A stretch of DNA of 49,407 nucleotides from a virus, in the IMG/VR virus record IMGVR_UViG_3300032770_000030, positions 1 to 49,407 of that record; one strand, written 5' to 3'. Numbering within the stretch: position 1 is the first letter of the stretch; each line of letters starts with the position of its first letter. Below, in pieces: positions 43,929-49,407 of this stretch. The notes under the pieces are model-generated. The model was given only the letters and a program-made list of their open reading frames with translations, was not told where the DNA came from and did not search any database. A program made the translations under genes and the position numbers.

Positions 43929-46876
43929 TTCTGCCTCTTCTTGAGTGTCTCTTCAGCATACTTTTGCGCCGCCGCTACCTGCTGTCTGGTAGGGTCCTTG
44001 ATGCCAACGAAGTCCAGGAGGAACTGACGAGCGGCCTGTTCCCTGGTAACACCTTTAGGGGGCGTAGCCAGTTTGCTCAACGCCGCTGTAGGATAGGTCT
44101 TGCTTGCCAGATACTTGCCAAAGGTAGCAGGGTCATTGTAGATGGACTTGCCTGCATCCTTCCATAGCTCCTTGCCATAGTAGAGTTCACCCGCAGTCTC
44201 AACGGCAGCAGAAGGGCGCCCTGCTGTCTGGATGAAGGCTTGTGGCCCTGTCTTCTTGCCCTCCTCATACTCCTTCATTGCACCCAGGTAAGTGTAGGGA
44301 CCGTACCAGCCGAGAGAGGCGTTAGGGTTGCCCGTCAGCTTCGCAATCCCCGCATTGACCAATGGGTAGGTTACGGCGAAGTGGAAAGCAAGGGCCGCTA
44401 TCTGGTCGATAGTCTGCCCCCGGCTTTCCAGTTCCTGCGGCTTCACAAGTCCCCGCAGGAGGTTGCCGTAGCTTGCGGCCCGATTGTATTCGTAGCGAGA
44501 GAAGCCCATGAACCAGGGATTTTTCATCAGTTTAGCAAACGATCTGCTACCCAGGACCTCCGGTGGCACCACATAGGTTGGGATATGTTCGCCCACCGAA
44601 GCAGCGGTCTGCGCCACTGTACCACCGTGTTCAGTCTCCGAGGCCAGGAACGATCTGTAAAGGATCATGTCGCCCACGCCCCACAGCACACTGTTTGAGC
44701 CACGATAGGCAGCACGTACAAAGTCAGCGGCACTCTGCAATCCGAGCGCTTTGGCCAGAGGTTGCGAAGCCCTGAGCATCTGTGGGTCTTTGCCCATCTG
44801 TGCCAGTAGCCGGTTGCCATAGTCCCGGATGTAGTTGTTGGCCCCCTTCAGGCCAGGCGATTCCCGAACGTAGGCCAGATAGGTGTCGTCCTTGTTGATG
44901 ACCCCTTCGATAGCCCTGCGGGTAAGGGTCTGTTCTCCCGGTGTCAGTAGGCGCACGCCTCCATCGAAGAGCCGCATGGTTCCCCCAAACAGCCCTGCCT
45001 GCATGGCCGCGTGGAAGTCCACATTCAGAATGTGTTTCACCGGGTCAAGGAAGATGGACCCCTGCACAACACGATTGATCCCCTGCATCAGGGTGTTGCT
45101 GTCCTGCTTCGTTCCTGTATAGTCGTCCAGTACGTCGGCCAGCTTGGGGTGGAACTTCCAGTCTTCCAGTCCTGTGTAGCCGGGGATGTTTACGGTGCGC
45201 CACCCTTCAGGCGAAGGCATCTTGGGTGAGTGCGCCAGTTGCAGGAACTCAGGGCTTGTCTTCATCCCTTGCAGGAAGCGAGCGTTAGCCACAACATCAG
45301 CAATCTGCGATTGTGCTTCTGTAATGGAGGCTGCAGCGCTGTTGAAGTAGCGCATGGGGGAGTGCTGTTCGATCTCCTTTGTGGTGCCCCTGGACATGTC
45401 CCACACGCCACCGTTCTTGGTGACAATAGCCTTCCCGCCATTGGGCATGTCCACAATGGTGCCCTTGTCGATGACCTTCTGGTTCTTGTAGATGTCAACG
45501 ATGTGGGACTGGGGGTCGATCTTGTAGGCACCTTCCTCACCGGTAAGGGAGCTTGTCACCTTGCCTGCTTCGGGGGTTTGCAGGATGCCTGGGTGCTGAC
45601 CGAATCCCCTTGTCGGTGGGTTGTTGACGAGCATCTTGTTCGGGTCCACTACAGAGGCGACCTTGGCCAACACACCCTCGGGCGCTTCTGGCGGCTTCAT
45701 TACCTGACGGTGCATGTAGCGGTCAATATCCACCATATCGTCAGGGAGCTTGACCCCCAGGCGCTGTGCCTCAGTGACATAAGCATCAAAGACCTTCTTG
45801 CGTGGATCGAGGTAGGTCTTCTTGTAGTAGGCCGCTTGCGGACTCAGCTTGAGATTGGGGTCTTCGCCAGCGTGGTAGACCTCCTCGTCGAATTTCTTGG
45901 CCTCGGGGTTGAGCGCAAAGAAAGTGTCGTTGTCTCGGGCCAGCTTGACATCCCTTGCTATGGCCTGCTGGTCATGGGCTATGAGGGCTTTGTTGATGAC
46001 AGCAGCGCTCTGTCCCGGCTTCATCGGGGGGGCGTTGGGCGTGAGGCTTCCTGCAAGGAACTGTCCTTCAGCACCAAGGGCTTCCTTCATCATGGCTGAC
46101 CTTGCGCCAGCAACAGGAAGGACAGTCTGCGCCGCTGCCCTGATATAGGGATCAACGCCAGGTCCTGCGCCAAGTTGATGCGCAAGCTGCACAGCAGGGT
46201 CCCCGAGGAAGGCATCCACTGCACTGGTCACAGGCGAGAACGGCAAACCCATTACATTGAGGACAGCGTTAGTCGCCGTCTTGACACCAGGATGCTGCAC
46301 CAGGTCCTTGATGGCCTGGAGGGTTTGTTGCGAAGACATCTGCATCAGTTCGACCGTCCGGTCAGCAGGACGATTGATTGCGTCCATGATCGAAGGCGGT
46401 GTCTTCGGGGGCGGAGGTGCAGCAGGATTGGGTTTCTGTTGTTGCTGCGGTGCCTGTGGCGGACGCTGCGCAAGTGGGCTCTGCTTGGGCGCACCTTCCA
46501 GGAAGGCATCCTTCGGGTCCTCGGGCACATACCCTACAGCAGCAATGTACTTCTGCGCAGCAGTAGAGTGGGTGTCGGGCTTCCCTGTGTTGTACATGGC
46601 CAAGCCGCCCTCAACAGAGCCAGCCTTCTTGATGTAGTCGGCAAGGATAGCTGCGCCGGTCTGAGGGTCCCAAGGGTTCTTGCCATACTGCTTCGCAGTC
46701 GATGGCTCGACCTGACTTGCGCCCACTGCACCCTTGGGGCTAACGGCAAACGGTTTGAAGTTGCTCTCAGCAGCAACCACCTTGGGGAACAGTCCCTTGG
46801 GCAAGCCAGCCTTCTCCCCAATAGCCTCATAATCAGGCTTGTCGGGTACTGCAAGGAAGTCATCTACTGCTGACAT
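43925..46876 (-). CDS. Ejection (internal virion) protein with lytic transglycosylase domain
   Basis: A 983-residue protein. Residues about 15-125 are an SLT-type transglycosylase: LFPKVVAAESNFKPFAVS with catalytic Glu, GAVGASQVEPSTAKQYG, then GGLAMYNTG. This is followed by a Pro-rich linker and a long helical body with internal segments (IFLDPVKHILNVDFHAAMQ, AALAFHFAVTYPLVNAG) that resemble T7 gp16. Its role is to open the peptidoglycan during DNA ejection and form part of the channel. The start follows the gp15-like gene with one base between stop and start. Largest gene of the window. Confidence 0.8.
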   Translation of the reverse strand: MSAVDDFLAVPDKPDYEAIGEKAGLPKGLFPKVVAAESNFKPFAVSPKGAVGASQVEPSTAKQYGKNPWDPQTGAAILADYIKKAGSVEGGLAMYNTGKPDTHSTAAQKYIAAVGYVPEDPKDAFLEGAPKQSPLAQRPPQAPQQQQKPNPAAPPPPKTPPSIMDAINRPADRTVELMQMSSQQTLQAIKDLVQHPGVKTATNAVLNVMGLPFSPVTSAVDAFLGDPAVQLAHQLGAGPGVDPYIRAAAQTVLPVAGARSAMMKEALGAEGQFLAGSLTPNAPPMKPGQSAAVINKALIAHDQQAIARDVKLARDNDTFFALNPEAKKFDEEVYHAGEDPNLKLSPQAAYYKKTYLDPRKKVFDAYVTEAQRLGVKLPDDMVDIDRYMHRQVMKPPEAPEGVLAKVASVVDPNKMLVNNPPTRGFGQHPGILQTPEAGKVTSSLTGEEGAYKIDPQSHIVDIYKNQKVIDKGTIVDMPNGGKAIVTKNGGVWDMSRGTTKEIEQHSPMRYFNSAAASITEAQSQIADVVANARFLQGMKTSPEFLQLAHSPKMPSPEGWRTVNIPGYTGLEDWKFHPKLADVLDDYTGTKQDSNTLMQGINRVVQGSIFLDPVKHILNVDFHAAMQAGLFGGTMRLFDGGVRLLTPGEQTLTRRAIEGVINKDDTYLAYVRESPGLKGANNYIRDYGNRLLAQMGKDPQMLRASQPLAKALGLQSAADFVRAAYRGSNSVLWGVGDMILYRSFLASETEHGGTVAQTAASVGEHIPTYVVPPEVLGSRSFAKLMKNPWFMGFSRYEYNRAASYGNLLRGLVKPQELESRGQTIDQIAALAFHFAVTYPLVNAGIAKLTGNPNASLGWYGPYTYLGAMKEYEEGKKTGPQAFIQTAGRPSAAVETAGELYYGKELWKDAGKSIYNDPATFGKYLASKTYPTAALSKLATPPKGVTREQAARQFLLDFVGIKDPTRQQVAAAQKYAEETLKKRQK

Positions 46877-46877
46877 A

Positions 46878-48110
46878 TCAGTATCCTAGTTTGGCAAGGG
46901 CTGCTTTCTTCTCTTCAAGGCTCATTGAGGGATTGTTCTTAATGGCCACAGCACGAGGATCAGCAGCCATCTTTTCAAGTTGGGTCTGTTCCTTCTTGGC
47001 TGGTGCAGGGGCATTAGCAGGTGGGCCAGGCTTGAAGTCATTGGGGGTCTTTGGCCCAAACCATCCGCCGCTGCCCCCCTGGAACATACCCTCTCTTGCC
47101 ATCTGGTCCATCTGGTCGGCCAGTGCCTGTGCATAGTCCTCCGGTTCATACTCAGCGTCGCCGGATTGAACCATCTGCTGGGCGATCTGACGCTTGGCCC
47201 GCAGCGCTGCAACGTTGGCCAGGGCCTTCTGTGTGTTCGGGTCGAGACCAGAGGTACGGTCATCGGTTGCAAAGATGCCTTCAGCCACTGTCTTCTCAGG
47301 ACCCTGCACCTTGGAAGCGTTGGCGTACGTGCGGTCCTCCGCCTGGAGTTCCTTGAAGTGCAGACCTTCCTGGAAGCGTGAGTCGCGGCGGTCGGCTTCC
47401 TTCTCGTTGTCCACCTGCTGGTGCCTTCTCAAGTCAAGCATGGCATTCTGTACATCAATGCGCTTGCTGGCCTGATCGAGGCGCTGTGCGGCGAAACCGT
47501 TCTGAACCCCCCGCTGAGTCTCAAGGTCGGCCTCACGTTGCGTCCTGTCCGCAGCCAGCACCTGTTGGGCACGGCTCATAGACATCTGTGCCAGTTGAGG
47601 CAAGCGTGGCCCATCCTGACTGAAGTCCCCCGTAATACCATACTGTGCAGGATTAAACCCCAGTGCCTTGATCCGGGCAAGGGCCGCATCCTCACTAGCC
47701 TGGTCTGTCACAGACCCAAGAGCGCTACCCACTTCTTCGAAGTTGCGGTACTGTGTCTGCTGGTAGTCCTTCTGTGTTTGTGCCTGACGATAGGAGAGCA
47801 TGGACAGGGCTGACAGGAACTGGGAACCAGCCTGCGCCTGTCCGTGGGCGAACAGGGACTGCGCCGTCGCCATCAGTTTGGGGGCGCTCGACGGATCGTT
47901 GGGGTCCACAGACGACAAGCCACCAGAACCCCAAATCTTGGTCATGTCCTGTTGCAGGGCCACCTGGTTCTGCAAGGCAAGCTGGTTCGACACGATCTCC
48001 TGCTTCTTGATCGTAGCATCCTCTTGCAGGATGGTCGATTGGATCGGCGCATTGTAGGCATCGAACGCCACCTGCACGAGGTTGGTTGGTGCGCTGATAG
48101 AGTATGGCAT
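46878..48110 (-). CDS. Internal virion (ejection) protein, coiled-coil
   Basis: A 410-residue helical protein (QDMTKIWGSGGLSSVDPND, SYRQAQTQKDYQQTQYRNF, RTQREADLETQRGVQNGF) with long heptad regions, and a Pro/Lys-rich C-terminal part (PGPPANAPAPAKKEQTQLEK). Its place between the gp14-like and transglycosylase genes matches gp15-type ejection proteins. AAGGAAC precedes the ATG. Channel or adhesion to DNA is inferred. Confidence 0.65.
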   Translation of the reverse strand: MPYSISAPTNLVQVAFDAYNAPIQSTILQEDATIKKQEIVSNQLALQNQVALQQDMTKIWGSGGLSSVDPNDPSSAPKLMATAQSLFAHGQAQAGSQFLSALSMLSYRQAQTQKDYQQTQYRNFEEVGSALGSVTDQASEDAALARIKALGFNPAQYGITGDFSQDGPRLPQLAQMSMSRAQQVLAADRTQREADLETQRGVQNGFAAQRLDQASKRIDVQNAMLDLRRHQQVDNEKEADRRDSRFQEGLHFKELQAEDRTYANASKVQGPEKTVAEGIFATDDRTSGLDPNTQKALANVAALRAKRQIAQQMVQSGDAEYEPEDYAQALADQMDQMAREGMFQGGSGGWFGPKTPNDFKPGPPANAPAPAKKEQTQLEKMAADPRAVAIKNNPSMSLEEKKAALAKLGY

Positions 48111-48119
48111 GATGGTTCC

Positions 48120-49343
48120 TTACTCGTAGAAGCCGTAGCCGTTGGTGCCACTGTAGCCACTGTACGTGGTGTCGCCAAAGCCACTGGGTCCGTAGAGGGC
48201 TGCATTGTAGCCTGCGTCCACGTTGCCGGTGGAGAAAGCGTCGGCGGACGAGGTAGCAGACGATCCGAAGTTAAGGCCCGAGGCCAGGTTGCCCAGGCCA
48301 TTGGCAAGGCCACCAAGGCCACTGCTCAGGTTGCCCGCACTGACCTGATTGGCCACACCCAGGTTGGCCAGGATGCCGCCTGCCGTCGATGGGCTGGACT
48401 GGCTTGCCTGCGTAGCGGTCAGCAGACTGGACAACAACCCTTCATTGCCCGAGATAGCCTGGCTGTTGATGCCGGTCATCCCCGACAGAAGGTTCAGCAG
48501 GTTGCCCGCCGTTCCCTGTTGCTGCGTGGTCTGGAGTTGCTGCGTGCCCAGCAGGTTGCTGAAGGTGTTCTGCCCTTGCTGCGACAGCAGACTGCCCAAG
48601 CCAGAGGCTGCGCCCGTTTGTGTCCCATAGGCAGTGTTGGCTGCGCTCTGTGCATTCAGCAGGTTGGTGATGTTCTGCTGGGTTGCCTGGGAGGCATAGT
48701 TCTGGCCGTACTGTTCCAGGGACACAGCCTGATTGCCCGAGCCTATCAGACCTTGCTGCGCCATAGTGCTGTTGACCGCATTCATCCCCTGCTGGTACTG
48801 GAACTGTTCGCCCGAGGTGAAAGAGTAGGGGTTCTGGCTCAGGATGGACTGGACGCTCGACGGCAAGCTGACGCTCTGCGGGTTGTTCACCAGCGACGTT
48901 AGTGCATTCGAACCAGCGTTAGGCCCAATGGTTGCAGCGTTGTTCAGCGCCCCCGTATTGGTGCCGATCTGCGCATTGCCCATGATCGAGTTGAGGTAAG
49001 ACAGTTCATTATTCTGCGCAGTTGACACCTGCCCCTGGATGCCGCCATTCAACAGGGACGACAGTGCTCCATAGTATTGGTCGGCCTGACTGCCGAAGGG
49101 GTTGGCTGCTACTGCACCTGCCTGTAACTGGTTGAGGTTGCCACCACTCAAACCCTGAAGACCTAGTGCTGTAGATACGTCACCACTCATGATTCCAGTC
49201 AGGGTCTGCCCCAGGGACTGAAGGTTGTCCGTGTAGTTGACATTGCTCCCGGAACCTCCACCACCACCACCACCACCACCAAGAGCCGCAGCACCAAGTG
49301 AACCTGCCGCCCCGATACCTGCCGCCGCTGCTGCTACACACAT
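48120..49343 (-). CDS. Internal virion protein (gp14-like), Ala/Gly/Gln-rich
   Basis: A 407-residue protein starting MCVAAAAAGIGAAGS. A run of nine glycines (GGT codons) follows, then Gln/Asn/Ser-rich repeats (SLSSLLTATQASQSS-like) and a Gly-rich C-terminus. The short hydrophobic N-terminal segment recalls gp14 of T7, which forms the periplasmic ejection pore. The gene is cut by the circular junction: its start is duplicated at the left edge with ten glycines. The GGT tract is a candidate length-variable microsatellite. Confidence 0.65.
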   Translation of the reverse strand: MCVAAAAAGIGAAGSLGAAALGGGGGGGGGSGSNVNYTDNLQSLGQTLTGIMSGDVSTALGLQGLSGGNLNQLQAGAVAANPFGSQADQYYGALSSLLNGGIQGQVSTAQNNELSYLNSIMGNAQIGTNTGALNNAATIGPNAGSNALTSLVNNPQSVSLPSSVQSILSQNPYSFTSGEQFQYQQGMNAVNSTMAQQGLIGSGNQAVSLEQYGQNYASQATQQNITNLLNAQSAANTAYGTQTGAASGLGSLLSQQGQNTFSNLLGTQQLQTTQQQGTAGNLLNLLSGMTGINSQAISGNEGLLSSLLTATQASQSSPSTAGGILANLGVANQVSAGNLSSGLGGLANGLGNLASGLNFGSSATSSADAFSTGNVDAGYNAALYGPSGFGDTTYSGYSGTNGYGFYE

Positions 49344-49407
49344 GATTTACTCCTTCGGGAGGTCTTTCAGTTTCAGTTCCATAACCGTATCGTCCGGCGT
49401 GTACCCA
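49254..49407. repeat. Right copy of the terminal overlap
   Basis: Matches positions 1-157 of the window and differs only within the GGT/GGA glycine tract, where it is three bases shorter. See the left copy for the interpretation. Confidence 0.9.
49344..49407 (-). CDS. Partial 3' end of the GNAT gene (duplicate)
   Basis: The last 61 bases correspond to the C-terminal coding end of the acyltransferase gene that is complete at the left edge (stop at 49347). It is an assembly overlap, not a separate gene. Confidence 0.8.

Noticed and set aside
45230-46099. A 289-codon plus-strand frame opposite the transglycosylase gene
   Set aside because: Shadow of a large coding gene; no ribosome-binding site or recognisable domain.
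47844-48902. A 352-codon plus-strand frame opposite the ejection protein genes
   Set aside because: Antisense to two clear genes with a low-complexity, Arg-rich translation and no start signal.

Overview
The window is an essentially complete tailed-phage genome assembled as a circle and cut open inside a structural gene. The first 157 bases and the last 154 bases are the same sequence, so the unit length is about 49.25 kb. The gene set is that of a podovirus-like, apparently lytic phage of a Gram-negative host. It has a P22-type portal, terminase, HK97-fold capsid protein, scaffold, tail adaptor and nozzle, tailspike, ejection proteins with a lytic transglycosylase, and its own family A DNA polymerase. 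I see no integrase, excisionase or repressor pair and no phage RNA polymerase. The Gram-negative host is inferred from an encoded outer-membrane barrel, a probable lipoprotein protease and the lysis cassette. Many genes are uncharacterised phage families.

Layout. Two arms diverge from an intergenic region at about 18.23-18.62 kb. The minus-strand late arm runs leftward: small HTH protein, terminase small and large subunits, portal, a GroES-like co-chaperonin, scaffold, major capsid protein (9.7-10.7 kb), a run of tiny basic proteins, minor virion proteins, a beta-helix tailspike, tail adaptor, and a tail nozzle carrying a Kelch propeller, then a GNAT protein. It continues across the circular junction into three ejection proteins (49.3-43.9 kb), a PurD-like ATP-grasp enzyme, a glycine-rich tail adhesin, an HNH protein and a lysis cassette (holin-like proteins, a trypsin-like probable lipoprotein, a GH108-type endolysin).

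The plus-strand early/middle arm (18.6-38.5 kb) is a dense chain of mostly tiny genes with ATGA/TGATG overlaps. It then carries a recombination and replication module: Cas4-like nuclease, Sak4-like ATPase, putative SSB, HAD phosphatase, a UDG-PolA fusion, endonuclease VII and a DUF3987-like ATPase. The polymerase is split just before motif A by an XRE HTH gene and an HNH-type endonuclease gene, and the C-terminal piece has its own ribosome-binding site. The arms converge at 38.4 kb with a 74-bp tail-to-tail coding overlap.

Three non-coding stretches stand out. Paralogous hairpin leaders lie between genes at 19.0-20.2 kb. An AT-rich region (21.85-22.09 kb) with 8-bp iteron-like arrays in inverted orientation is the best origin candidate. 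A 360-nt highly structured locus (23.5-23.87 kb) begins with a 90-nt element closed by a perfect 7-bp helix and ending in ACCA, like a tRNA acceptor, but it is not a canonical tRNA. All functional calls are by eye from motifs; no database search was run.
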